Source: Haladaptatus salinisoli (GTDB lineage: Archaea > Halobacteriota > Halobacteria > Halobacteriales > Haladaptataceae). Taken from it: a stretch of DNA of 64,000 nucleotides. The position numbers and the translations under genes were made by a program. The notes beneath the pieces are model-generated. The model ran no database searches, was not told the DNA's origin, and saw nothing but the letters and a program-made list of their open reading frames with translations. This document shows, piece by piece, positions 44,702 through 53,985 of the stretch (its first letter is position 1; every line of letters begins with the position of its first letter). The stretch covers positions 124,001 to 188,000 of the forward strand of contig NZ_CP085329.1 of the NCBI RefSeq assembly GCF_020614375.1, read 5' to 3'.

Positions 44702-45505
44702 ATGAGCGGCCGACCACTTCCGGGACGGTTCGACGACCAGACCGTCGTCGTCACCGGTTCGACCCGCGGCATCGGGGCGGGCGTCGCCGAGCGGTTCGCC
44801 GCCGAGGGGGCGAGCGTCGTCGTCACCGGACGAACCCCGGCGGACGGGGAAGCCACCGTCGACGAAATCGTCGAAGCGGGTGGCGACGCGACGTTCGTGC
44901 GAGCGGACATGCGCGACCCGGACGACATCGCGGCCCTGTTCGAGGCCGCGGCCGAGCGTTTCGACGGCGTCGACGTACTCGTCAACAACGCCGGGGTGGA
45001 GACGAACACGGCGGCGGACGAGGCAACGATGGACGACTGGGGGTTAGTCCTCGAAACCGACTTTCGAGCCTACTGGCTCTGCGCGAAACGCGCGGTCGCC
45101 GAGATGGACGAGGGGGCCATCGTCAACGTCTCCTCGAACCACGCGTTCCTGACGATGCCCGAGATGTTCCCGTACAACGCCGTGAAAGCGGGAATCAACG
45201 GCATGACGCGGGCGATGGCGCTCGATTTCGGCCCCGCCGTTCGCGTCAACACCGTCAATCCGGGCTGGGTCGCCATCGAGCGCACGACCGACGAGATGTC
45301 CCGGGAGCGACGCCGCGAACTGGAGTCGATCCACCCGGTCGGTCGACTCGGCACGCCCGCCGATATCGCGGGGGTCGTCGCGTTCTTGGCCAGCGACGAC
45401 GCGGCGTTCGTCACCGGAGCGAGCCTCCTCGCGGACGGCGGACGCAGTGCGGTGATGCAGGACGATACGTTACCGGATTATCGCGCGCGACTGGACGAGT
45501 CGTAA
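44702..45505 (+). CDS. SDR family oxidoreductase, probable galactose/glucose dehydrogenase
   Basis: A 267-aa short-chain dehydrogenase. The cofactor motif is TGSTRGIGAG, then NNAG, the active-site Ser in NVSSNHAF and the YxxxK pair in YNAVKAG. The C-terminus LASDDAAFVTGASLLADGG is typical of the glucose-1-dehydrogenase/3-oxoacyl reductase-like group. It begins 3 nt after the dgoD stop, so oxidation of galactose to the lactone (galactonate after hydrolysis), feeding DgoD, is the best-supported role. That role rests on context. Confidence 0.88.
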   Translation: MSGRPLPGRFDDQTVVVTGSTRGIGAGVAERFAAEGASVVVTGRTPADGEATVDEIVEAGGDATFVRADMRDPDDIAALFEAAAERFDGVDVLVNNAGVETNTAADEATMDDWGLVLETDFRAYWLCAKRAVAEMDEGAIVNVSSNHAFLTMPEMFPYNAVKAGINGMTRAMALDFGPAVRVNTVNPGWVAIERTTDEMSRERRRELESIHPVGRLGTPADIAGVVAFLASDDAAFVTGASLLADGGRSAVMQDDTLPDYRARLDES

Positions 45506-45660
45506 TCGTTCGGCGACCGGACGCCTCGCCGTCGTTCGGCCGACGGCGGAACCTCGTAGCCGGAACCGAAACGCGCGGCCGGGAGACCCGACGACGGTAC
45601 GGTCGGTTTCGAACTCCCGTCCTGGGGCGACGTCACTCGATACATCTCGGTCGGCAAAAA

Positions 45661-45668
45661 TTTTATAT
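45661..45668 (+). promoter_or_regulatory. TATA box of the GH43 gene
   Basis: TTTTATAT lies 30-37 nt upstream of the ATG at 45698. The GH43 gene therefore appears to have its own promoter after the SDR gene (192-nt gap). Confidence 0.6.
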
Positions 45669-45697
45669 CCGAGCCATACCTGTATTTATGCGGAACG

Positions 45698-46762
45698 ATG
45701 CAGAGACGTAAGTTACTCGCGGGTGTCGCGACGGGTAGTATCGGACTCGCCGCCGGACTGACGAGCAGCAGCGCGAAACGGACCGGTAAGAGAAAGGGCC
45801 AGTACCGAAACCCGGTGTTCGAGCCGATTTTCGCCGACCCCTCCGCGATTCGAACCGACGACGGACGGTACTACGCGTACGGAACCATGGACAACTGGGG
45901 TTCCGACATGGGCGGCTGGCACGTCGTCCCCATCATCCGCTCGACCGACCTCGTAAACTGGGAGTACGTCGGCGACGCCTTCGATTCGGTGCCGGGGTGG
46001 TACGAGAACGGAACCGCCGAATTCGTCTGGGCCCCCGATATCGCCGAGTACGACGGCGAGTACCACCTGTTCTACTCGCTGGTGGACTTCTCGCCCGAGT
46101 ACAATTGGGAGCACCAGAGCATCGGCGTCGCGACGGCGGAATCCCCCGCGGGCCCGTTCGAGGACCGGGGGGAGGTCCTTCAGGGCTCCGACGTCGGCGT
46201 CGGAAACTCCATCGACCCGATGTTCTTCGTGGACGACGGGTCGCCGCACCTCGTTTGGGGGAGCTTCGACGGGATTTACCTCGTCGAACTGGCCCGCGAC
46301 GGCGACGGGTGGGAGTACGTCGGAACGCCGACTCGAATCGCGAGCGACCGTTTCGAGGGGCCGTACGTCGTCGAACGAAAGGGCTGGTACTACCTGTTCG
46401 TTTCGAGCGGCGGGTGCTGCGGCGGCCCCGACGATACGTACCAGGTCGAAGTCGGGCGCTCTCGCACTCTGGACGGCCCGTACGTGAACAAAAGAGGCGA
46501 GAAACTGACCGATGCGCCGGGAACGCTGGTCGTCGACGACGACGAGCAGTTCGGAGCCCCGGGGCACAACGCCGTCGTGAAGGACGATGCCGGGAGGGAC
46601 TGGATGCTGTACCACGCCTACGACCGCGACGAACCGGGCTTCGTTCACGGCGTACCGCGCCGCCCGCTCCTCGTCGACCCCCTGCAGTGGCGAGGCGGCT
46701 GGCCGCGAGTGCCGACGAAGACGCCGAGCCGCTACCAGCGCCGACCGGTCGACAGCGAGTAG
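45698..46762 (+). CDS. Glycoside hydrolase family 43 (arabinanase/arabinofuranosidase-type), Tat-exported
   Basis: A 354-aa inverting five-bladed beta-propeller glycosidase. The N-terminus MQRRKLLAGVATG is a Tat signal. There is no lipobox Cys, so it is secreted or held by other means. The three catalytic acids are D47 (FADPSAIR), D173 (SIDPMFF) and E220 (RFEGPYVVE). GH43 enzymes attack arabinan, arabinoxylan or galactan side chains. As the only exported hydrolase beside the galactoside importer, it may release oligosaccharides from plant or algal polymer outside the cell. Confidence 0.88.
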   Translation: MQRRKLLAGVATGSIGLAAGLTSSSAKRTGKRKGQYRNPVFEPIFADPSAIRTDDGRYYAYGTMDNWGSDMGGWHVVPIIRSTDLVNWEYVGDAFDSVPGWYENGTAEFVWAPDIAEYDGEYHLFYSLVDFSPEYNWEHQSIGVATAESPAGPFEDRGEVLQGSDVGVGNSIDPMFFVDDGSPHLVWGSFDGIYLVELARDGDGWEYVGTPTRIASDRFEGPYVVERKGWYYLFVSSGGCCGGPDDTYQVEVGRSRTLDGPYVNKRGEKLTDAPGTLVVDDDEQFGAPGHNAVVKDDAGRDWMLYHAYDRDEPGFVHGVPRRPLLVDPLQWRGGWPRVPTKTPSRYQRRPVDSE

Positions 46763-47066
46763 AAACCGTCCTCCACGACGGGGGAGAGCGTTTTTCGTGA
46801 CCGCGCCTCCGATGCGACCGCGACGCGTTTCGAGTGGGCGTATAGAAGCAACTCTCGTCGAGGTCTTCGCGGCGGCGAACATTAACGGTACCGTATTCCT
46901 GCGGCGTTTACCGTCGGTATACACTCCTCCCTACCGATCGTCGATTCCGTCCGACGGCCGGCTTATCGCAGTGAATCGTCACCCAGCTATCGTCTCCCGC
47001 TTCGCGGATTGCACCGGCGTTTCTCTCACCGACGCGGAAACCCCCAACTCCGAGTCGCGCCGGGAA
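46763..47066. other. Intergenic region between convergent GH43 and purA genes
   Basis: About 300 bp with no supported gene; both flanking genes end here. An AT-richer patch near 46880-46925 is unremarkable. Confidence 0.4.
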
Positions 47067-48449
47067 CTACTCCGTCGACCCGTCGAAGGGGTCTTCGAGA
47101 ACCACGGTGTCCTCGCGCCCCGGGCCGACGCCGACGGCGTAGATCGGCGTGTCGAGTTCCTCCTGAACGTACTCGAGATAGGTGCGAGCGTTCTCCGGAA
47201 TCGCCTCGTACCCGTCGCGGGCGACCGCACTCCAGTCGACGTCGGACCAGCCGTCGAACCGCCGGTAGTTGACCGTACAGCGACTCCACGCTTCGGTGAT
47301 CGGGGGAACGGTCGTCACTTCCTCGCCGTCGACCTCGTAGCTGTGACCGACCCGGACCTCGTCGAGGCCGGCCAGTACGTCGATGTGGCCGACCACGATG
47401 CCCGTAAAGCCGCTCGCGCGGGCGGCGTGGCGGAGAATCGGCATGTCGAGCCATCCGACGCGTCGCGGACGACCGGTGACGGTTCCGTACTCGCCGCCCT
47501 CGTCGCGGATGTAGGTCGCAAGCTCCTCTTCCTCCTCGTCCGCGGTTCCGTCGCCGTATCCGGGCGTCTGTCCCTCGACGCCGCCCAGTTCCGTCGGGAG
47601 CGGGCCGGTTCCGACGCGCGTCAGGTACGCCTTCACGACGCCGATCACGTCCCCTCGCCCGACGACGGTGGGGCCGAGACCGCTCCCGACGCTGGCGGCC
47701 CCCGCCGTCGGATTCGAGGAAGTGACGTAGGGATACGTTCCGTGGTCGATGTCGATCAGGGTCCCCTGCGCTCCCTCGAACATCACCTCGTCGCCGTCGT
47801 CGATCCGCCGTTGGAGGTAGGTGCCGCAGTCGACGGTCATCCCTTCCTCGGCGAGACGTTCGCCGTAATCGCGGTAGGTCTCGAAGAGTCGGTCGACGTC
47901 GAACTCCGAACCCGCCTCCACGCCGAAGACGTCCTCGACGAGCGCCCGCTTCTGCGGAACGACGTACTCCAGTCGGGAGCGGAGAAGCTCGGAATCGAGC
48001 AACTCGCCGACGCGGATGCCCCGCCGACCCGCCTTATCCTCGTAGGTCGGCCCGATGCCGCGTCCGGTGGTACCCACGGTGAGGTCACCCTTCTCGTCCT
48101 TGTCGTCCTCCTCGATACCGTCGATAACGCGGTGGTAGGGGAAGATGACGTGCGCCCGTTCGGCGACGCGAACGCTCGGGTCGAGTCCGCGCTCGCGGAG
48201 CGTATCGAGTTCGTCGAACAGCGTCTCGGGGTTGACGACGCAGCCGTTGCCGATGATGCACTCTTTCCCGCGAACGACGCCCGACGGGAGGAGAGAGAGT
48301 TTGTACTCTTCGCCCTCGTGAACGACGGTGTGCCCGGCGTTGTCGCCGCCCTGATAGCGGACGACGATGTCGGCGGCCTCACCGTAGAGGTCGACGGCAC
48401 CACCCTTGCCTTCGTCCCCGAACTGCGATCCGACGATAGTGACAGTCAT
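47067..48449 (-). CDS. purA: Adenylosuccinate synthase
   Basis: A 460-aa housekeeping enzyme joining IMP and aspartate with GTP to adenylosuccinate in AMP synthesis. The N-terminal loop GSQFGDEGKGG, GGDNAGHTVV with the catalytic His, GTTGRGIGPTYEDKAGRRGIRV, and the purine site VMFEGAQGTLIDIDHGTYPYVTSSN are all present. A haloarchaeal acidic insertion (DGIEEDDKDEKGD) is near residue 110. It marks a return to core chromosome after the sugar operon. Confidence 0.95.
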   Translation of the reverse strand: MTVTIVGSQFGDEGKGGAVDLYGEAADIVVRYQGGDNAGHTVVHEGEEYKLSLLPSGVVRGKECIIGNGCVVNPETLFDELDTLRERGLDPSVRVAERAHVIFPYHRVIDGIEEDDKDEKGDLTVGTTGRGIGPTYEDKAGRRGIRVGELLDSELLRSRLEYVVPQKRALVEDVFGVEAGSEFDVDRLFETYRDYGERLAEEGMTVDCGTYLQRRIDDGDEVMFEGAQGTLIDIDHGTYPYVTSSNPTAGAASVGSGLGPTVVGRGDVIGVVKAYLTRVGTGPLPTELGGVEGQTPGYGDGTADEEEEELATYIRDEGGEYGTVTGRPRRVGWLDMPILRHAARASGFTGIVVGHIDVLAGLDEVRVGHSYEVDGEEVTTVPPITEAWSRCTVNYRRFDGWSDVDWSAVARDGYEAIPENARTYLEYVQEELDTPIYAVGVGPGREDTVVLEDPFDGSTE

Positions 48450-48773
48450 ACCGCCCCCTTGTTTATACCCGACCTACAAATGGATGACGGTTTGTCGGAG
48501 TTACTGGCTCGAGTTATGCACAATCCTGTTCAGCTCAGTCGGTGGTCGAACGCCTCGAGAGTCGAGGGGGCGACGGCGGACCTCGTCGCCGGCGAAACGA
48601 AGCGTCCCGGCCTTCTCCTCGATCGTTTCCCGCCGTTCCGGATTCCGTGACTCCGCCGAACGAATCCCCGGTCGATACTCGAACTCTCGAACCGCACGAG
48701 ACGATTCCGACCGCCGTTGTCTCGCCCCGATGGCCGAGGCGATTTTACCGCACGAGATGGTACTCCACTGCGC
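48450..48773. other. Divergent region between purA and a cupin gene
   Basis: No gene is supported. TATAAAC on the minus strand (48461-48467) is near the purA start, but only about 13-18 nt away, closer than usual for a TATA box. GATTTTACC at 48741-48749 is a possible TATA element for the cupin gene. Confidence 0.35.
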
Positions 48774-49094
48774 ATGGTGCACACGAAAGTCAACTATCGG
48801 GACGTCGAGGCGGCCGCGGACGGACTGCACTTCCTTCGAGAGCCGCTCGGATGCGAGCAGTTCGGGATTTCGGTGCTCGAGTGCGAACCGGGCTGGACCG
48901 GGAAAGAACACACGCACGTCGACCGCGAGCACGAGGAGGTGTACCTCCTCGTCGACGGGTCGGCGACCGTGACGGTCGACGGCGAGGACGTGTCGATGGA
49001 GAGCGGTGACGCGCTCCGAATTCCGCCGGAAGCCACCCGTCAAATCGAAAACGGAGACGGCGAGTCGCTGTTCGTCCTCGCCGGCGCGCCGTGA
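48774..49094 (+). CDS. Cupin domain protein
   Basis: A 106-aa single-domain cupin. Cupin motif 1 is KEHTHVDREHEEVYLLVDGSA in two blocks, with metal-binding His and Glu residues. Motif 2 is weaker (SGDALRIPPEATRQIEN), without a clear second His. The ATG at 48774 is preferred over an ATG at 48717. Such stand-alone cupins are common in haloarchaea and lack known substrates. Confidence 0.8.
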   Translation: MVHTKVNYRDVEAAADGLHFLREPLGCEQFGISVLECEPGWTGKEHTHVDREHEEVYLLVDGSATVTVDGEDVSMESGDALRIPPEATRQIENGDGESLFVLAGAP

Positions 49095-49314
49095 GATCGA
49101 ACACCTCCGGCACCCGACAACTCTTTTCGGAGTCGTCAGAAATCGTCCTCGTTACGCCGCGCGGCCGGTTAGAAAGGGATTCGCCCCCACCGACGGAGAC
49201 CGAACTGTCTCCCGTGAGAAACGACGGCAGCGTTCGGAGTTCGCGCCCGCGGACGTATCGAGGCGCTCGGTGAAATTCGTGACACGTCCCGCCCGGGGTG
49301 AGATACATAATAAA

Positions 49315-49731
49315 TTACCCGTCTTGTGTGAGGATGCGGTACGCGCTCGTGCGCGAGTACTCCACGCCGAACCGTTCTTCCAGCAGCCGTTGGACGAGCG
49401 GCGAGCTCCACTCTTCGGCGTCGTACCCGGCGTTCTCGGGCGATTCCGCCAGCAATTGGCGAACTTCCGCTCGCTCCTCGGGACCGAGCTTCGGCGGGCG
49501 ACCCGGACGCGACTCGTCGCTGGCCGCGCTTCGAATCGCGTCCTCTTCGAACCGTCGAAGCCAGTTGTACACGGTCTTCCGGGAGAGGCCGTACCACTCG
49601 GCCAAGTCCGTCTGCGTGACGCCCTGCTTGTACGCGATGGCGACCATGAGCCGCTTCGTCGCCCGGACCTCCTCCGCGTCGTCGAGCGCCTCGCGGAGTT
49701 CGCTTACCGAGGTGTTCTCCAGATGGGTCAT
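49315..49731 (-). CDS. Stand-alone IS630-type helix-turn-helix protein
   Basis: A 138-aa protein corresponding to the DNA-binding N-terminus of IS630-like transposases: helices VTQTDLAEWYGLSRKTVYNWLRRF, then the RPGRPPKLGPEE linker and a second winged-helix half (SPLVQRLLEERFGVEYSRTSAYRIL). No DDE catalytic domain follows. TATTTAC on the minus strand (49757-49763) places the start at 49731; the longer frame to 49857 starts before that promoter. Likely a domesticated transposase fragment used as a regulator or DNA-binding protein. Confidence 0.8.
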   Translation of the reverse strand: MTHLENTSVSELREALDDAEEVRATKRLMVAIAYKQGVTQTDLAEWYGLSRKTVYNWLRRFEEDAIRSAASDESRPGRPPKLGPEERAEVRQLLAESPENAGYDAEEWSSPLVQRLLEERFGVEYSRTSAYRILTQDG

Positions 49732-49756
49732 CGCGTGATACAACGAGGATATCGTG

Positions 49757-49763
49757 TAAATAA
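49757..49763 (-). promoter_or_regulatory. TATA box of the IS630-type HTH gene
   Basis: TTATTTAC on the minus strand, centred about 28 nt from the ATG at 49731. Confidence 0.5.
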
Positions 49764-49898
49764 TTTCGGGACCGAGCGGCGGTTCCGACCCCGCTACGGG
49801 AGTCGCGCCTGTATCGAGCGGAGAGGGAGGAAATCGCCGAAGGAGAAACGTATACAACCGGGACGCGCCTTGCCACTACGCACCAACGGGATAACCGC

Positions 49899-50891
49899 AT
49901 GCACATCCATCGGATATCACTCCAGAACACAGAATTCGAAGGCAACAACAACGCGTATCTGCTCGGCGATACGGACCCCGTTTTGATAGACCCCGGGGTG
50001 GCGACCGACGCGACGCGCGAGCAACTCGCCGCCGGTCTCGCCGATCACGACCTCGAGTTCCGGGACGTCGATCGGATTTTTCTCACTCACTGGCACGCCG
50101 ACCACGCCGGACTCGCCGGCGAACTGCAGGAGATAAGCGGTGCCGAGGTGTACGCCCACGAAGGTGACGCCTCGCTCGTCGCCCAGGGAGCCGCCGGCTG
50201 GGAGGCGCAGGTAGCGCGGCACGACCCGCTGTACGACGCGTGGGGAATGCCCGCGGCCAAACGCACCGAACTCCGCACCTTTTTCGAAGAACACAGACGC
50301 GTTCGTGGAAGACCGGTCGACGTGACTCCCGTCGCCGACGGTGACGCGTTCGTCGCGGACGGCGTCGCGGGAACCGTCGCGCACCTCCCGGGACACACCG
50401 CCGGACTCGCCGGCCTCGACTTCGAGGTGGCGGAGGGACGCATCCTGTTCGGGGGCGACGTCCTCCTCCCGAAGTACACGCCGAACATCGGCGGAGCGGA
50501 CGTCCGCGTGGAGGCGCCGTTAGCGACCTACCTCGATACGCTGCGGACGCTCGCGAGTCGGGGGTACGGCCGGGTCTATCCCGGCCATCGCGACCCGATT
50601 TCCGCGCCGGCGGCTCGAGCCGCGGAGATCGTCGAGCACCACCGCGACCGGGCCGAGCGGGTCCTCGGGGTCGTCCGAGAGAAGCAACCGGTCGACGCGT
50701 GGACGGTGAGCGCCGAACTGTTCGGCGAGTTGGAGGGAATTCACGTCCTCCACGGGCCGGGGGAAGCGTCCGCACATCTGACGCATCTAGCGCGACACGC
50801 CGTTCTGGAAGCCACGGAGTCCGGGTACGTAACAGCCGAAGACGCCGAGGCCAAACTCGCGAACTCGCTCCCGTCGAGAACCCGCCCCTGA
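49899..50891 (+). CDS. MBL-fold metallo-hydrolase
   Basis: A 330-aa metallo-beta-lactamase-fold hydrolase. The first metal motif is THWHADHAG; further ligands are in HLPGHTAG, LFGGDVLLP and YPGHRDPI. A C-terminal winged-helix-like segment (residues about 250-320, VDAWTVSAELFGEL, ASAHLTHLARHAVLEATESGYV) resembles LACTB2-type or thioesterase-like members. It probably hydrolyses a thioester, lactone or phosphoester; the substrate is unknown. No operon partner is obvious. Confidence 0.88.
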   Translation: MHIHRISLQNTEFEGNNNAYLLGDTDPVLIDPGVATDATREQLAAGLADHDLEFRDVDRIFLTHWHADHAGLAGELQEISGAEVYAHEGDASLVAQGAAGWEAQVARHDPLYDAWGMPAAKRTELRTFFEEHRRVRGRPVDVTPVADGDAFVADGVAGTVAHLPGHTAGLAGLDFEVAEGRILFGGDVLLPKYTPNIGGADVRVEAPLATYLDTLRTLASRGYGRVYPGHRDPISAPAARAAEIVEHHRDRAERVLGVVREKQPVDAWTVSAELFGELEGIHVLHGPGEASAHLTHLARHAVLEATESGYVTAEDAEAKLANSLPSRTRP

Positions 50892-51205
50892 GGGAGTATC
50901 GATGAACCTCCGTTTCGGTGGATAGAGTCGCCGAGAAACGGGAGTCAGGTCACCGTCGATGGGTTCGTTCCGTTCGACGCGCTAGCGCCGACCGAGGGGA
51001 GACGGCGGGAGGAGACGGTGTTTGGGAGCGCGGCGGATGTGCGATCGCCGCGCGGCGACGCGAACCCCGCCTTTCGGCGACGGATCGATTCTATCGCATT
51101 CGATGCAGAACTGGGAATTTCCATCGAACGCGATTGAACTTGGGGAAGTCCGAAATTACTTGGCGCTCTAATACGATCCTCCACCCAACTTCGGTCGTCA
51201 GAAGC
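50892..51205. other. Intergenic region before the PAS/HTH-10 sensor gene
   Basis: The sensor frame stays open up to 50918, but the encoded sequence is Arg-rich and unlike a haloarchaeal protein, so it is treated as untranslated. CTCTAATACG near 51165-51174 is a weak TATA candidate about 35 nt before the start at 51206. Confidence 0.4.
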
Positions 51206-53944
51206 ATGGATTCATCCGTTCTACGGTACGTCGTCGACGAATCACCGGACCCGGTCATGGTCGTCGATAGCGAAGGCGAGGTTACCTACGCCAACCGCGC
51301 GATAGGCGAACTGCTCGGTCTCGCCCCGAACGCGATGCTGGGAGCGCGCGCGAACTCGCTGTTCTCGGGATGGACGGACGCGTCGAGCCTGCTGCGGTCG
51401 GCGGCGGACGGATCGTCGCTCGATCTGACGGGTCGCCTCGCGAACGGTGAGGAAATCCCGCTGTCGTGTTCGGTGCGCGCCGTCGACGACGGCGGAACGC
51501 AGTTCGCGGCGTTCCTCCGCGAGCGCGATTCGCTGCGCGTCGAGAACGTCATCGACGCGCTGCCGGACGTGTTCTACGCCTTCGACGCGGACAGCACGTT
51601 GCTCGAGTGGAACGACCGCTTGTCGGCCGTGACCGGGTACGACGATGCCGAACTCGCGTCGATGACGCCGCTCGATTTCGTGCCCCGTGACGACCGCGAG
51701 ATGATAGCCGACGCCATCGAGGACGTGCTCGGGGGCGAGCGAATCGAGACGCGCCGGTCGGCGCTGGTGACGAAGGCGGGAAAGCGCATCCCGTACGAGT
51801 TCAACGCGTCGCGCCTCGCGGACGCCGAGGAGAACGCGGTCGGATTCGTCGGGACGGGGCGGAACGTCGTCGAACGGGAGGCCGCCGAGCGGGAACTCCG
51901 AGAGAGCGAGCGGATACGGTCGACGCTCGTCTCGAATCTGCCGGGGATAGCCTACCGGTGCGCGAACGAACCGAACCGGCCGATGACGTTCGTCAGCGAG
52001 GGCTGCCGCGATTTGACGGGGTACGACCCGGACCGACTCGCGTCGGGGGCGGTGTCGTGGGACGACCTGATTCATCCGGACGACCGCGAGCGAGTGGGTG
52101 CGGAGGTGCAAGATGCACTGGCGGACGGCGAGAGCTTCGAACTCACGTACCGGATCCGAAGCGCCGACGGCGAGACGCGGTGGGTGTGGGAACAGGGTCG
52201 CGGCGTGTCCGAGGACGCGCTGAGCGCAGGCGAAGACGCCGACGGTGCGGACGGGACGGACGGGAAGACGCCGCGGGCGAACGACCTCGCCGCGCTGGAG
52301 GGACTCATCACGGACGTGACCGACCGTCGAAAAGCCAAGCAGGCGCTCCGCCGCGAGAAAGAGCAGCTCCGGTCGCTCGTTCAGGGCGTCGAGGAGTACG
52401 CCATCTTCATGCTCGACCCGGAGGGCAACGTTCGGAGTTGGAACGCCGGGGCGGAGCAGATGAAAGGATACGAGCGCGAGGAGATCGTCGGCGACCACTT
52501 TTCGGCCTTTTACACCGAGGAGGACGCCGCGCGCGACGTCCCGGAGCGAAACCTCGCGGACGCCGTCGAGCGCGGTTCCGCCGAGGACGAGGGCTGGCGG
52601 GTGCGCGCTGACGGGTCGCTCTTCTGGGCGAACGTCGTCATCACGGCGCTCCGAACCGAAGACGGAAGTCTCCGCGGATTCGCGAAGGTGACCCGCGACC
52701 TGACCGAACGCCGGGAGCACGAACGGAAACTCGCCCGGCAACGCGACGAACTGGCGACGCTGAACCGCATCAACGTCGTCATCCACGAACTCGTTCGGGC
52801 GCTCGTCTCCGCGGCGTCGCGCGAGGACGTAGAGGAGACCGTCTGCACTCGACTCGCGGAGACGAACCTCTACCAGTTCGCGTTGGTCGCGGAGCGCGAC
52901 CTGAACGGCCGCGTCGTCGCGCGCACGCGGACGGGCGACGACGCGGGGTTCCACGAAATCGTCGCGTCGGCCGTCGACGAAGCGGGGTGGGAACGCCCGG
53001 CGACCGTGGCGCTCCGAGACGGGGAGTGTCGCGTCGTCCGAGATATCCCGGAGGACGAAACCGTCCCCGAATCGGTACGTTCCGCCGCCCGCGAACGCGG
53101 CATTCGCTCCGGTATCGCCGTTCCGCTGGTGTACGGGGGGACCAACTACGGCGTGCTGGTCGTCTACGCGACCCGACCCGACGCGTTCAGCGAGCGGGAG
53201 GCGGCGGGATTCGACGTGTTGGGTGAGACGAGCGGGTTCGCCATCAACGCCATCGAGCGCAAGAAGCTGTTGGCGGCCGACTCGGTGGTGGAACTGACCT
53301 TCCGAGTGACCGGACCGAACGCCCTCCTCGCCGACCTCTCGCAGCGCGCCGACTGCACGCTCGCGCTGGAAGGAACCATCTCGACCTCGGACGGTGCCTA
53401 CCTCTACTACGTTCAGGTGACCGACGCTCCGCCCGAACGCATCGTCGAACTGGTCGCCGACGTTCCTGACGTCGGCGGCTGTCGGCTGGTGTCGTCGCAC
53501 GGCGACGAGGGGGTCGTCGCGCTCACGGTCTCGTCGTCGCTGGTGGAGGCGCTCACCGACGCGGGTGCGAACGTCCTGTCGACGCGGGCGGAGCGCGGGG
53601 AGGAGCGGGTCGTCGTAGAGGTGCCGCACGACGCCGACGTTCGATCGTTCGCGTCGACGTTCCGCCTCCACAATCCGGACGCCGACCTCGTCGCGAAGCG
53701 GGAAATCGAGCGTCCGATTCGGACGGCCAGCGAGTTTCGAGGGCAGTTGAAGGAGGGGTTGACGACCCGCCAGCAGGCGGCGCTCCGGTCGGCCCACCTC
53801 GCGGGTTACTTCGACTGGCCGCGGGCGAGTACGGCCGAAGCAGTCGCCGACTCGATGGGCATCTCGTCGGCGACGTTCCATCAACACCTGCGGAAGGCAC
53901 AGGGGAAACTCGCGGCCGCGTTCTTCGACGACGCCTCGAACTGA
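51206..53944 (+). CDS. Multi-PAS/GAF sensor with bacterio-opsin activator-type HTH-10 domain
   Basis: A 912-aa soluble one-component regulator. Four PAS domains lie at about 1-105 (ESPDPVMVVDSEGEV), 113-230 (ALPDVFYAFDADSTL), 238-360 (NLPGIAYRCANEP) and 388-505 (EYAIFMLDPEGNV). A GAF domain is at about 520-690 (SGIAVPLVYGGTNYGVLVVYA). The bacterio-opsin activator-associated domain follows, and the C-terminal HTH_10 (LTTRQQAALRSAHLAGYFDWP, GISSATFHQHLRKA). It has no kinase module, so it likely senses redox, light or a small ligand and acts on DNA directly. Target genes are unknown; the catabolic cluster behind it is one candidate. Confidence 0.9.
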   Translation: MDSSVLRYVVDESPDPVMVVDSEGEVTYANRAIGELLGLAPNAMLGARANSLFSGWTDASSLLRSAADGSSLDLTGRLANGEEIPLSCSVRAVDDGGTQFAAFLRERDSLRVENVIDALPDVFYAFDADSTLLEWNDRLSAVTGYDDAELASMTPLDFVPRDDREMIADAIEDVLGGERIETRRSALVTKAGKRIPYEFNASRLADAEENAVGFVGTGRNVVEREAAERELRESERIRSTLVSNLPGIAYRCANEPNRPMTFVSEGCRDLTGYDPDRLASGAVSWDDLIHPDDRERVGAEVQDALADGESFELTYRIRSADGETRWVWEQGRGVSEDALSAGEDADGADGTDGKTPRANDLAALEGLITDVTDRRKAKQALRREKEQLRSLVQGVEEYAIFMLDPEGNVRSWNAGAEQMKGYEREEIVGDHFSAFYTEEDAARDVPERNLADAVERGSAEDEGWRVRADGSLFWANVVITALRTEDGSLRGFAKVTRDLTERREHERKLARQRDELATLNRINVVIHELVRALVSAASREDVEETVCTRLAETNLYQFALVAERDLNGRVVARTRTGDDAGFHEIVASAVDEAGWERPATVALRDGECRVVRDIPEDETVPESVRSAARERGIRSGIAVPLVYGGTNYGVLVVYATRPDAFSEREAAGFDVLGETSGFAINAIERKKLLAADSVVELTFRVTGPNALLADLSQRADCTLALEGTISTSDGAYLYYVQVTDAPPERIVELVADVPDVGGCRLVSSHGDEGVVALTVSSSLVEALTDAGANVLSTRAERGEERVVVEVPHDADVRSFASTFRLHNPDADLVAKREIERPIRTASEFRGQLKEGLTTRQQAALRSAHLAGYFDWPRASTAEAVADSMGISSATFHQHLRKAQGKLAAAFFDDASN

Positions 53945-53985
53945 GTCCTCGGTCGCGCCGTCGACTCGGCGTCGCGACGCGACGG

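Noticed and set aside
46587..48650. Plus-strand frame of 687 codons across the GH43 end and purA
   Set aside because: It covers purA on the opposite strand and part of GH43 out of frame; composition is not haloarchaeal.
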